Source: a virus. From it: 62,397 bases of DNA. The position numbers were made by a program, and so were the translations under genes. The notes under the pieces are model-generated. The model saw only the letters and a program-made list of their open reading frames with translations, did not search any database and had not been told where the DNA came from. Position 1 is the first letter of the stretch. The number at the start of each line of letters is the position of its first letter. Where the stretch lies: the IMG/VR virus record IMGVR_UViG_3300044640_001993, positions 1-62,397 of that record; one strand, given 5' to 3'. Positions 18,101 through 25,063 of the stretch are shown piece after piece.

Positions 18101-20915
18101 AGTATCTCAACTCATGAGGCTGCATAAAAGCACTGGTTTGTTGGCTGAATAAGTCTCTTTTTGCTGATTGTTGACTTCTTTCGTATAAATCTCTTGCTAC
18201 GTCATCTTGATTGACTATTAGCCTTAATAGGTCATGGTAAAGAGTAGAAGTCTGGCTATTACCTAAACTAGAGATTAATAGTTTATCTAACGTCTGAACA
18301 ATATTAGAAGATAGTGCTAGAAGCTCTACAGAGGTATAGGAAGCTTTGTCTGGTCTTACTATGTCTCTTATTCTATCTGCCCTTTCCTTTAGGAATGTGG
18401 GGTTTTCTACTCCAAGACTGGATTCAGCTAGAGGTAGTTGAAGTCTACCTGATAAATTTAATAATACTTGTTCTATACCTGGAGTTGCGGGGGAACCCAT
18501 TAACCTTTGAAAGAAATTTCTTTCTTTTACTCGTTTGTTACCTATGGCTTGAAGCGTCTTGTCTAAACCAGGTGCAATGGTCTCTGTCCAGCTTAGTAAA
18601 CCTAATTGCTGCGCCTGTTGTTGTGCTAAAGAGCCTAATACATTACTTAAACCTTGTTGTCTAGAACTAGGACTCATTCGAGATAAAGCTAGTTGTAGAG
18701 ACCTGTTAGCAGCTTCAAACTTCATAGTATGCTGCATGGTGTGGACTAACCCAGCGACTACTTCTAAAGCTCCAAACTGCCTAGTCTCACCTGGGGCTAG
18801 TTCTACACCGTTATACAACTTAAGAACCTGCTTACTATCATTTTTGTAAATCATGCCATTAATGACACGATTGTTCTTAGATAGATAAACAACAGGTTGA
18901 TAGTCCTGTAAGCCATGCTCTTGTCCTACAGTTACAGAGAAGCTATACCCCTTACTATCACCTTCTAGCCCTGGTATCTGGATATCTAGCCCTGATAGCT
19001 CTCCTTTTCTGTTAATGTCGTATCTTTTGCTAAATATAAAGCCTTTGTTTGATACCTTCTCTCTAGCATCTACACCACCTATGCCTACCAGCATAGAGAC
19101 TAGTTTTCTAGTTTGGTCAGCGCTACCCCTTGCTTCTGTAAAAGAACCAAGCTGTCCTTTGCGTCCAAAGTTGCTGACACCGTGATAGTAATAAGAGGCT
19201 ATATCTTGTTGTTCTCTATCTGTCAAGCCTTCTATTGTTGTTTGGTCAAGGATTAAAGTTGCCTCAACGTTAGTCAGATGGGAGTTAAGACCCCAGTTAG
19301 CTGAACCAATACCATACTCAAAAAGTTTATTTTCTCCATCAAGAATGGCAAAGGATTTACTGTGAGCAAACTTTGTGGGTAATAAAGAGAAAGAGTTCTT
19401 TTCTAACAAAGTTGTCAAGACGCGAGCGTTTTCTTCTGGTAGCTTACCTGCGTGGTAATCATCTAATAGAGAGAACAAACCCTGACCTCTTCCAAAGCTA
19501 GTTGCAGAAGTAGCCAAGCTTAATCTATCTTGCTGCGCTAAGGTCTCTAAAGCTGCTAGAAAAGGTCTAGTTATAGTTTGGTGGTAGTCACTACCAGCTC
19601 GCATATCTACCTGCAGACTATTATTTGAAGAAGCACTTTTAGCATCTGCGTAGAATATTCTTTCAAGATACTGAATAGATAAAATTACTTTTTTAGTTTT
19701 TGTATGGTCATTAGCCGCAGATTGTATTTTCTCTAGAATCTTTTTCTGTATCTCTTCTCCAACAAATAAAGCTTTTGGAAGAGCATTCAATCCAGCAAGA
19801 TTCTTTTCTGTTCTAGCATATACATTATCTCTAAAATTTAACGTCAAATTATGACTAGTTCTTGTACTCTGCGATATAGCTTCGACCCCACTTCTTAGCT
19901 GCCTTTGTTGGTCAGCAGCCGCGTCATAAATAGCATCTGTAACGGCTTTAATCTCGTCTATTAATCTCCCGCGAATAGATTCTCTTCTGTCTAATTCTTT
20001 GTCTTTAATATTAGGGTTTTGGGAAAAGCTTCTATATATGTCACCGCGGGTTAGCACAAGCATTTCTTCTGCTGTGTGTGCTTTAGATAAAGCCCCAGTT
20101 ATATTTTGTGTAGATATAAAAGATGTTTCTGCTTTTTTACTAGAGTCATTCTCTACTGATAAATAACCTACTTTAGCATGAAGGTAACTGCTTTCAGGCA
20201 TACTAACGCCGTATGCTGTTATATTATTCTTATTTTCAAGAATCTTAAGCGTTACGTCGTTACCTAATAAGACTCTCATACTGTCTTGAGTGTCTTTGTT
20301 ACCTAACCCTTTAGCAGAGTAGTCGGAGTTTAGGAAGCTTTGAGTAACTAGTTCTGTGCTCGCACGTCTTTGGTTAATACCTGCTACAGTGTTTATTTCC
20401 TGTACTTGGTACATAGACATTCTCAGGCTCATACCTCTAGCCTGTTCATTAGCTAGAAGAGAGTAGGTGTCGTAGTGAGTTGGACGACTTATAAAACCAG
20501 AAGGAGGTTTATATGTGTCTGTCCTTTGTGAACCTTCACCATAGCCTGTAGCTCGACGCATTTCATTGTCATAGCTTAATAAGGCAGATGATAGTCTTTC
20601 AGCTTGACTGCCGACAACAAACCTTAAATAGTTCTCCTTAGTTTGGTTGTCAAGGTTCTGCATCTTGGTACTAAACCCGATGCTGAGGTTAGTGGCAGCC
20701 TTAAAGGGGTCACGAGAGTTTTCATCAAAGGTATTAAAGAACTGTGACACTGGGCTGCCCCGACCCATGTTGTACTCAACTAGACTTATAAAAGGATTCT
20801 CTTTTACTTCCTGCTCTGTAACTTGTTGTTGAGGAGTAGGTTGTGTAGTCCGGCTGCCATCATCATCTTCAAAGTCAAGAGAATCGCCATTACTGATTAT
20901 ATCTTCTTCATTCAT
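9120..20915 (-). CDS. Giant virion protein with N-terminal phospholipase D-like domain; candidate tape measure
   Basis: This 3931-residue protein has two phospholipase D-type signatures near its start: HAKVGYL followed by SFISTQNITGAL (about residue 247) and HSKSFAILD followed by YGIGSANWG (about residue 517). The first has lost the usual Asp, so the pair may be asymmetric. Most of the remainder is helical, Gln/Lys/Glu-rich and low in Cys. Two hydrophobic segments occur near the C-terminus (about residues 3700-3715 and 3820-3840). It is divergent from a probable tail-assembly chaperone, normally the neighbour of the tape measure gene, and no other tape-measure-sized gene lies among the tail genes. 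I infer a tape measure, which at about 0.15 nm per residue would imply a tail near 590 nm, or else a virion protein ejected into the host. A candidate late-promoter motif lies about 50 bases upstream. Confidence 0.8.
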   Translation of the reverse strand: MNEEDIISNGDSLDFEDDDGSRTTQPTPQQQVTEQEVKENPFISLVEYNMGRGSPVSQFFNTFDENSRDPFKAATNLSIGFSTKMQNLDNQTKENYLRFVVGSQAERLSSALLSYDNEMRRATGYGEGSQRTDTYKPPSGFISRPTHYDTYSLLANEQARGMSLRMSMYQVQEINTVAGINQRRASTELVTQSFLNSDYSAKGLGNKDTQDSMRVLLGNDVTLKILENKNNITAYGVSMPESSYLHAKVGYLSVENDSSKKAETSFISTQNITGALSKAHTAEEMLVLTRGDIYRSFSQNPNIKDKELDRRESIRGRLIDEIKAVTDAIYDAAADQQRQLRSGVEAISQSTRTSHNLTLNFRDNVYARTEKNLAGLNALPKALFVGEEIQKKILEKIQSAANDHTKTKKVILSIQYLERIFYADAKSASSNNSLQVDMRAGSDYHQTITRPFLAALETLAQQDRLSLATSATSFGRGQGLFSLLDDYHAGKLPEENARVLTTLLEKNSFSLLPTKFAHSKSFAILDGENKLFEYGIGSANWGLNSHLTNVEATLILDQTTIEGLTDREQQDIASYYYHGVSNFGRKGQLGSFTEARGSADQTRKLVSMLVGIGGVDAREKVSNKGFIFSKRYDINRKGELSGLDIQIPGLEGDSKGYSFSVTVGQEHGLQDYQPVVYLSKNNRVINGMIYKNDSKQVLKLYNGVELAPGETRQFGALEVVAGLVHTMQHTMKFEAANRSLQLALSRMSPSSRQQGLSNVLGSLAQQQAQQLGLLSWTETIAPGLDKTLQAIGNKRVKERNFFQRLMGSPATPGIEQVLLNLSGRLQLPLAESSLGVENPTFLKERADRIRDIVRPDKASYTSVELLALSSNIVQTLDKLLISSLGNSQTSTLYHDLLRLIVNQDDVARDLYERSQQSAKRDLFSQQTSAFMQPHELRYSFGQALYKTPVFGINDDLYNLAESQSTLGFLLSPHALRHGESLGGSYIRAIADSIRFTERDLYKNQGGIYKAEGGAASIRDTESMLSTMRQLGILRREDYVAQVLASLRKAGLSDEQAAKRAKEQEEEVFKLLTVRGSSSSSLFYFPYRVTEQISQRLKNLQSGRPVEAASKDFGRYADTLGVFSTTADPLQLENMLAGSMMTSIPEHQFKYLQKLLEENKNNPDTVLNYIKRNIHGDSMSLVRGFLGGTSPKRVLQSMGIATMSDFAYVNADYRDETGNRPEYTLLHKTTMTLDATRLQGNVSFEQQVRQKLTKGVTFLALDTLIEDTGLRSLLEKTVLDQLNPQEGDDKLNFVEKMQSLDAGKRKNLEDAISLRFETVQFKSSKGQFYFRRGVQSAAVGSSPEERLTSKKMIGQLEESKGYFTIKGLYEYDSLGGQQKATQLLKFKLPAVSQRVYRGVTVLHEDPRISQTGSSTITLELDTSTRRDTMSGLRPGTDTSKGPDLMLSGDLFDALEKSKGTNTELLPERLRDQSIYAILTPSQIKGFNFEQGLMLIEDRHDSSFLKFVGGDEGGAAVAEGLALMMLKEKVDDNETISRLLGEHLKTSGKSQAALALLKPGSSQGKALPVRGRTNSITDAAKPTFQIFGELTSLALPEFLNDNTLSVSQALVKTVSLALGTGTEANQARERLKTRALSLFGEVRTRTDRALGVEFDQSRYIFNDSFDSRSASVLAYFIKAGQDLLGDIDTNQRLNGASISEVNPAYFMGSENRKRYLGETADTDPRTRLAMIASVRRVASGLNVHLPRPEDINNATGQNKEMLEKQLEFGLAQVNAMLRLNRFMEFGIEKLPSKIAVAVGMQNMTKMEGHYALELSKAQLGLYTDTLQEKQDVLSIQQAVLLLGGLMEGQLPDPYRASTLYGLKVTNLASLDEQVGISKSMRFATNFLSNFSRVAEKTLPTVVAGERGFTSPLAKDAVLAYIYNPDGKDAKRLVEKMGLVRQLAGGIVMPSSQDAEDGVNYRRRQIERRILQEVQMDGVQKTAIQKEVVSIFKEFSTAYGKDSRMSSQNPYRSQFIETELPKIIIERSLETLKNKQTLIAPIAYYESFFTKLTTSVAALNPLLLTDQPNQKLDIAKYLTEDLLRDSGVYEHYQADINRRITASQNTESGTEYLQYGMEVLRSVSHTQKSKDSKDSKHGKDPTIEQAKNLYETISKTKRLVLPALIGHGMSESGKHTVSYAPTTSSSPNQGLLLGLDLMQKISLVFQGESHAALTTQVALSDQLTNSYSLLERLSGASNRSETTELDDYELAQYRRLEFLMRESVETTGELLNNQETIRQAATDRLKLSGMSAIAMSSLLLAEDEVAFGSRFTEVTQRGQNANVKAELKTSRAALLGVSKSIVKLNASIDYLEGQVGTTTKQVSYRTNIPDSNEVRSVTLFTGLQHRQLANLIQRYKDLDATRNKMQSLVDNATQNSSLTEAEYKDLETFRLRDKKDEDGIAEEGKTFKKGYVSNRLLKRMGLDYEYVEYGREYDESDDNANEKVRIRKKASSPIDKSDINVFKMRVAKTIEDEQKNLRTKIEEKEKIILENEAKLEASKQSVALKESQLPFLLDKLVDRLNQQRQTYYSQTYGQELPETEYITRSHVNPLIDGYRVASVDSFMDYTSRLISSRQINSVEPVKELFPSSYLDLPLFADFNETVKAKTKTRLEEIEKLYSSSSTEARQGGPYGAALPSESATALLNIVGVGTVDQRARETDTLVRLAKRESATLMLVSALGMHYTELGDYDGDSFQGAMTQLANVTRRIQQQQAAVDKLSKDKSNLHHDSSLSTDKLNAISKAEVKAADEELSLMIKHKNELLNEHRKIKIEAKQRANKGLRAYTSTYTAIPREMMGEGGILPDESLQSLVKQFRDTLDGIYGNTKHATDAVGVLTNDVLSKLQLTKQNGEFKVTGMVGYTRDEESRKLLAAATSEFDYYYQDIENKDNLNTPEDVINAIILQQANVASFNASMANSDKRLASATGSILDAQGINEIQSILGASGTGLLGSTYNTVVPLVAIKMGEITAQRAMRGDEGASYRMAMAAGLTREINQRKAQLSTTDQAQQSLINQLEQRRNSYFNSGQTLSTNLRLDEGNRQLEVAMRFVITTQQFLRDAAIKPKESKKGTNTSKTIMLEVVDDFFLPADELPSYGIQLPEGQDNIKGLTNILNSLTGDSRTIKDNRESILTRFLGEKVGNDLDIYLGEKETPVYARQAKAFAALKLITEYVSGNFEDSSAMMEQSVFKDILKAAQTREKYAGQSADDFISNFITDLTSAFQSEYIFINSLEIQNRVEFARTGQALLDLYGVKRVGTYNKDDEFERGAIDSLVDRRKAELLEGLNETSAIKTLEEGYLKEYRIEQEGMQEAIAKATSGLNDDFEIFEAGLRASINKTLQNDQQRLKDSINELKNLHSAIGEMREGSLPSNLEQNLSLYSTAFAQQLAAGKIDPNIWMGFYAQALPEIAGLAAEAVKTTNPGIENQPDKRPAEAAYRGFFSMLGLQNTSIGYNPDGDNNPDIAAIEARASRYVRTNEYTNLNLAMEYTVFTNPSIDKNALKADIGALGDNGKYLSEEAEALLFSKSEVEGKPGEREYRIGLEAIKGLELNTSAAEQAANQSAFTYTMSKLNQEYTSLVAEQAANNINLSQAEDVREKLNVQYDAAIDRLQAQMDAAKSNSNNLRPEDHFKTVQDIQNELNRNLTATIKRATSLEVNRISRESRRSHSISEAISVLAVPALFALMQNRASASEQAIELLSNTAQSYLSSSAVADPTSEGELAKTAQRLRTARIRNSLTMGGGSTESLLTGIAFESIFNASSVISNKVVDTIGTRSGGFAATPLGRLTGEVVGGVVGMGIAGLLTNRKAGLPGEGVTEQDMADRIIEGIKQSTREAAERFSEQIIAQASVDVFDEEDGATMASSSDYNNNSGFLTAMELDELTGVTLTTYEGDEIPTYLET

Positions 20916-20952
20916 GTTGTTTTCCTTGTTATATTAAGGCTATACTCTACTT

Positions 20953-20968
20953 ATCTATACCCAGCTTA
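20953..20968 (-). promoter_or_regulatory. Candidate late promoter motif for the giant gene
   Basis: On the minus strand TAAGCTGGGTATAGAT lies 53 bases before the giant gene's ATG and matches the element upstream of the sheath gene (TAAGTTGGGTTTAGTT) at 13 of 16 positions. It is in the divergent gap before 20977. Confidence 0.4.
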
Positions 20969-20976
20969 TAACTCTC

Positions 20977-21759
20977 ATGACCACAGACAGACACATAGTA
21001 ACTATTCCAGCAGCAGATTTACCAAATCGGGCGTTAGATGTAAGCTACACAGAACCAACTTACGGCGATTATCGTAAAGCTAAACGGCTATACCCTTACC
21101 CTACAAGAGAGGGAGAAGTTAGACCTTCTTATAGTGTAGAAGAGCTGCTGTTTGCTTCTATGCTTACCAAAGTAGAAAGTAAAGGAAAAGAGTTACCTAT
21201 TGAGCCACAAGATTTACCGTCAAGAATCGAGCCATTTCCTATTGATGACCGTCAAGCTATGATGCTTGAATTTATTGGCTACCATTTTTTAGATGAAGAC
21301 CAATCTAAAGCTGCTAAGGCTTTTGCGATGGAGCAGCGGGCTGGTGCTATTAAACCTTCTCTTTTAATTCCCGGTAGTATTACACCTTCTGGACGAAGCT
21401 TTCTGCTTAATCGTCCTAATACTGGTACACAATGGAAAGCTGATAATGTCTTTAAGGGTCCGCAAGAGAATGGCTGTACTCTCGATGAAATGTTAGTAGC
21501 TATGTGTCTTGCTGAAATTAACAGTAAGCCTGTAGCTAGTGATCTTAAAGATATTGTTTCAATATTTGATGCGGAAAGAATTGATGAGGTACAGTTTCTT
21601 GCGACGATATTCATTAATGCCTTCGTTCTCGATAGCGATAGTGCTGATGAGGCTAAAGCAAGGGGAAAGCGGAAGAAAGCAGAACTTGGCAAGAAAAAAC
21701 CAGTATCCAAAAAAGCAGATACAGTGACCCAAGTAGCGATCACACCACCAATTTTATAA
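20977..21759 (+). CDS. Putative tail assembly chaperone
   Basis: A 260-residue protein with a segment TEPTYGDYRKAKRLYP followed by YSVEELLFASMLTKV, a pattern I associate with tail assembly chaperones of large myoviruses. The C-terminal 30 residues are Lys/Ala-rich. Such chaperones bind the tape measure protein before tube polymerisation and are usually made in two forms by a -1 ribosomal slip. Here the next frame is open from 21657 and continues beyond this stop as the 21801-22235 frame, consistent with that scheme. The gene is head-to-head with the giant presumed tape measure. Confidence 0.5.
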   Translation: MTTDRHIVTIPAADLPNRALDVSYTEPTYGDYRKAKRLYPYPTREGEVRPSYSVEELLFASMLTKVESKGKELPIEPQDLPSRIEPFPIDDRQAMMLEFIGYHFLDEDQSKAAKAFAMEQRAGAIKPSLLIPGSITPSGRSFLLNRPNTGTQWKADNVFKGPQENGCTLDEMLVAMCLAEINSKPVASDLKDIVSIFDAERIDEVQFLATIFINAFVLDSDSADEAKARGKRKKAELGKKKPVSKKADTVTQVAITPPIL

Positions 21760-22235
21760 AAAGTGATGCTGTTATACCTTTTATAGATTACCTTCCTGCT
21801 ATGCCTATAGGGTGTGATGTTCAAGTAGGAGGAAGGTTAAGTGCTTTTCCTGGGTGGTATCCAATAGACAGAAGATACCTGTTTGCCACACCAGAAGAAG
21901 CGGAGCATTACTCTTTTAGGGAACATTTTAGATTAGACGCTGAGGCAGAGTATTTCTCTAAAAGGTATGATATAGCCTCTCTAGTTGCTATTAATCAGTT
22001 AATGCCTATCTCAGCTGAAGAGTGGTTAGGATTAAGAGAAGACCCTTTTACTAAAGCTTATGGTCTTCCTGACCCTATTAAGAAGGCTATAGCCTTTGAG
22101 GTGGCCAAGATAGGAAGAGACAGGGAAAGTAAGCAAAGGGAACAGCAACAAGAGTTAAAGCTAGAACAAACAGAGTTCAGTGGTCGGTTGAACTTTGGTA
22201 CACCTAATACGAGTTTTGGTAAAGTGTATAGTTAA
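21657..22235 (+). CDS. Candidate -1 frameshift extension of the tail assembly chaperone
   Basis: The -1 frame relative to the preceding gene is open from 21657, and its first ATG is at 21801 (145 residues). No Shine-Dalgarno precedes that ATG. Within the overlap the upstream frame reads AAG AAA AAA C (21691-21700) and TCC AAA AAA G (21706-21715), A-runs on which ribosomes could slip back by one base, although neither is a perfect X-XXY-YYZ heptamer. The product would be a longer chaperone form. The alternative is an independently started protein at 21801. Its stop overlaps the portal start (TAATG). Confidence 0.5.
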   Translation, partial: SKGKAEESRTWQEKTSIQKSRYSDPSSDHTTNFIKSDAVIPFIDYLPAMPIGCDVQVGGRLSAFPGWYPIDRRYLFATPEEAEHYSFREHFRLDAEAEYFSKRYDIASLVAINQLMPISAEEWLGLREDPFTKAYGLPDPIKKAIAFEVAKIGRDRESKQREQQQELKLEQTEFSGRLNFGTPNTSFGKVYS

Positions 22236-23665
22236 TGGTTACGGATATTGAGTACATAGATAAACGATCTGCTAAGGGTAAGTTTACCCAACAAGGCGGA
22301 CACAGCTTTATGCAATCTTTCTTGCGGCGCACTCCTAATGTCCGGTTAAGGCTTAATGAAAGACTAGTCCGCCAAGATTTGACCATAAAATCCGCTATTA
22401 ACACTCTGGACAATTATATTGTCGGCACTATAGGAGAAGTAACTCACCCTGATGCTGAGATTGCTTTGTTTCTTAACAACAATCTTAAAACTCTAGAAGA
22501 CTCTGTAGGCGTAAGCTGGAAAAACTGTCTTAAGACTGCTCAATTTACTACGGACTGGGCTGGAGCTAGTGTGTCGGAGATAATGTTCAAGCTAGAGTTT
22601 GGCACTTTGACTCTAGAGGACTTGATAACTTATCATCCTTCTTCTATTACTATCTACACAGATAAGAAAGGAAGACTAACTGACGATGGTGAAAGTATTG
22701 ATGGTTATCACAAACCTGGCATTTACCAGACTTCCGTTGGGTATGACACCGCAGAGAAAAAATTAAACCTGTGGAAGGTTCTCTTTTTAGCTAACGAACC
22801 TGAGTATGGTAACTTCTATGGTCACTCTATTGTCTCTCCTGCTTACAAGTGGCAGCGACTAAAAGAGGCTCTAATAGACTTAATGATGATTTACCTAGAA
22901 AAGGCTGGGCATCGTCTTACTTGGGTTTCTTCTACAGCACATCCTACGGAACAAAGTAGGTTAGACCCCTCTACAGGAGAAGAAAAGAATATTACCACTC
23001 TTGACCTCCTTAAAGAACAGATGGACCAAGATGATGGTATTAAACAAACTCTATATCTTCCTTTTAATATTGAAGGGGCGCAGCCAACTGTAGGTTCTGT
23101 TCCTTTGTCTGACTTGGTAGGTAATTGCTTTTTAGATGCGATCGCTTTTGCTGACCAAGAGAGTGTCAAGCATATCATTCCCTACTTTCTTATTAGTGAT
23201 AAAGGATTATCTTTAACTCCTGAAGCTATTGAAAGAAGAATGGAAGTCTTTGGGCAGTACAAAGAAGTTAGAAGAGAACAGTTGACTACAGCGGCAGTCA
23301 AACAGATTCTTAACCGCTTGGTGCAATGGAATTTTAATAGAAGTTCTGCAAAGGTGGCTCCTAGCTTTTCAACTGTGTATAGCGATCGCTCTGAAGATAG
23401 AGTAGCTACTATGCAGATGGTTAAAGGTCTAACAGAGAATGGCTATCTGAATCCTAAAGTAGAGTCAGATTGGAACATGGTTAGACAGATGATTAAGGTT
23501 GCTGCAAGAGAGATGACTCCTGAAGACCAGAAGTTCATTGAAGAAGTAGTGATTAATCCTAGACAGAAGACACAAGCTTCTGATGTCGGTCCAAATGGGG
23601 CTGGTAAAAGAGGTAGAGCTACTGGCTCTACTACAAAGCAGATTAATAGCCGCTCATCTAAGTAA
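22235..23665 (+). CDS. Portal protein (DUF935/Mu gp29-like)
   Basis: This 476-residue protein fits phage portal proteins of the DUF935 type: an N-terminal region with repeated short helices (RLNERLVRQDLTIKSAINTLDNYIVG), a middle with GHSIVSPAYKWQRLKEALIDLMMIYLEKAGH, and a C-terminal helical barrel part with a basic Lys/Arg-rich tail. The portal forms the dodecameric DNA channel at the capsid vertex, docking with terminase and neck. It is coupled to the chaperone frame by TAATG and overlaps the convergent minus-strand gene by 12 bases. Assignment is by layout and residue pattern. Confidence 0.75.
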   Translation: MVTDIEYIDKRSAKGKFTQQGGHSFMQSFLRRTPNVRLRLNERLVRQDLTIKSAINTLDNYIVGTIGEVTHPDAEIALFLNNNLKTLEDSVGVSWKNCLKTAQFTTDWAGASVSEIMFKLEFGTLTLEDLITYHPSSITIYTDKKGRLTDDGESIDGYHKPGIYQTSVGYDTAEKKLNLWKVLFLANEPEYGNFYGHSIVSPAYKWQRLKEALIDLMMIYLEKAGHRLTWVSSTAHPTEQSRLDPSTGEEKNITTLDLLKEQMDQDDGIKQTLYLPFNIEGAQPTVGSVPLSDLVGNCFLDAIAFADQESVKHIIPYFLISDKGLSLTPEAIERRMEVFGQYKEVRREQLTTAAVKQILNRLVQWNFNRSSAKVAPSFSTVYSDRSEDRVATMQMVKGLTENGYLNPKVESDWNMVRQMIKVAAREMTPEDQKFIEEVVINPRQKTQASDVGPNGAGKRGRATGSTTKQINSRSSK

Positions 23666-24259
23666 ATATCCGAGGTGTGAGCGTTCTTTACTAATTACTT
23701 GTGCTAGTCTAAGATGTAAGCAGTCCCTGTGCTCATCAAACTCACTACAAGTACAGTTGTTGAGAGTCGTAGAGTTCTTCTTTCCAGTTGGTGAGGTGAT
23801 GACAAAGTGGCTACCTTTTACTTCTTGTAGGGTGTAACCATCTTCTAGAGCTTTAGACGCTAGAAGTTTAGAGTAATCTATGTCTTTCTCTTTTTTTGAG
23901 GAAGTTAGTTCTAAGCTTCTCTTATTTAAGCCTTCATAGTAAGTAAGGATGCCTCTTTTGATAGACGCTGACTTAACTAAATCTCTAAAGTGCTTCTCTA
24001 AATAAAGTTTAGCTATAGCTCTATCTAAACTCTTGTTATGCAAACAGTCTATAAACTTAGTGTTTTCTAAGATCCAATCTTTTGCAGAAACTATGGTTAT
24101 GGCTCTTACGTAGTAGGAGGGTACGTCCTCAACACTTATTAAAACTTGCTGTTTTAGTCCCGCAAAGCTAATTGTGGTTTTAAGGTCTGGATCCACATTT
24201 AAGATAGCCAACTTGCTAAAACAGTCTCTCTGAGCTGCTAAAAACGCATAACTTTCCAT
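23654..24259 (-). CDS. SWIM-type zinc finger protein on the opposite strand
   Basis: This 201-residue protein ends with a SWIM-like motif: STTLNNCTCSEFDEHRDCLHLRLAQ (shown here only as its key residues CxC, then CxH 10-12 residues later). The N-terminal two thirds are helical and not recognised. SWIM domains bind DNA or proteins and occur in nucleases, transposases and recombination partners. It is the only minus-strand gene within the late block between 20977 and 57686, so it is probably expressed at another time; a T/C-rich gap separates its start from the divergent 24317 gene. Confidence 0.65.
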   Translation of the reverse strand: MESYAFLAAQRDCFSKLAILNVDPDLKTTISFAGLKQQVLISVEDVPSYYVRAITIVSAKDWILENTKFIDCLHNKSLDRAIAKLYLEKHFRDLVKSASIKRGILTYYEGLNKRSLELTSSKKEKDIDYSKLLASKALEDGYTLQEVKGSHFVITSPTGKKNSTTLNNCTCSEFDEHRDCLHLRLAQVISKERSHLGYLLR

Positions 24260-24316
24260 TTCTTTTCTCTCTTTTCTTTTTTTCTTGTACTTTTAGTTTA
24301 GACTTATTGCTTTTTT

Positions 24317-24985
24317 ATGAATGAGAACCAACTACTAGAGGCTATGATTTCAGCTCCTATCACGGCTGTTACTCCTAATCAAGTAGAACCTATTGTTGCT
24401 AGAGGGTATGGTAGTCAAGAGTTACTTTTATCTCAACCAAGAGCTATCCAACCTCTAAAGACTTTACAGCCAACAGAGCAAATGACGAACAGTTCGTTGC
24501 CTGTGCAGCCTCAAAGTCAAGTTTTTATGGACTCTTCTTATGGTTATGTTTCTGGCAGCAGACACGAGGAGTCTGAAAAGGTAATACCAAATTATAGATT
24601 AGCTACCTCTTGTGCTAACTGCGCCTTTTCAACCTATGATCCTGTTCGGCGAGAAGCTACCTGCCAGAAGTGGAAGGTATGTGTCACGCCTTTCTACGTT
24701 TGTGACTTTCATCTAAACCCTAGTACATTGGCAGAGACACAAGAAAACTTCTCTGAGACGGCTGTTACAGAATCTACAGAGAATGAGGTTGTTTCAGATG
24801 TAGATGTAGTAGATACCTCTTTAGCAACTAACTCTAAATATGCTGACATCGAGTTGTACGCAGAGGCTTTGACCTTGACCCCTTCTTATTTTGATATTGA
24901 AGGATTAGCCGAGATTTACTCTGAGAAAAAGTACCAGCAGTTGTTTAAAGCTAAACACGGAGCTGCTTCTCCTTATCTTTCTTAA
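24317..24985 (+). CDS. Cys-rich hypothetical protein of the head module
   Basis: A 222-residue protein with a central Cys cluster SCANC...ATCQKW...VCVTPFYVCDFH (about residues 97-132), similar to short Cys motifs in small proteins often encoded beside phage prohead proteases; they may bind iron or zinc. The flanks are low-complexity and acidic. The gene contains one copy of ACGAACAGTTCGT in its coding sequence (24485-24497). It precedes the protease/scaffold gene, so a capsid assembly role is likely but unproven. Confidence 0.6.
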   Translation: MNENQLLEAMISAPITAVTPNQVEPIVARGYGSQELLLSQPRAIQPLKTLQPTEQMTNSSLPVQPQSQVFMDSSYGYVSGSRHEESEKVIPNYRLATSCANCAFSTYDPVRREATCQKWKVCVTPFYVCDFHLNPSTLAETQENFSETAVTESTENEVVSDVDVVDTSLATNSKYADIELYAEALTLTPSYFDIEGLAEIYSEKKYQQLFKAKHGAASPYLS

Positions 24986-25063
24986 TTATTTTTCTCTTTT
25001 TCTTTACTTTTTTTTGTTTTTTTTAATACTGAGCTAAGTTTAAACCAACACTAATAACTGCTT

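Noticed and set aside
21279-21824. 181-residue minus-strand frame opposite the chaperone gene
   Set aside because: It is antisense to a gene with better coding and context evidence and has no start signal.
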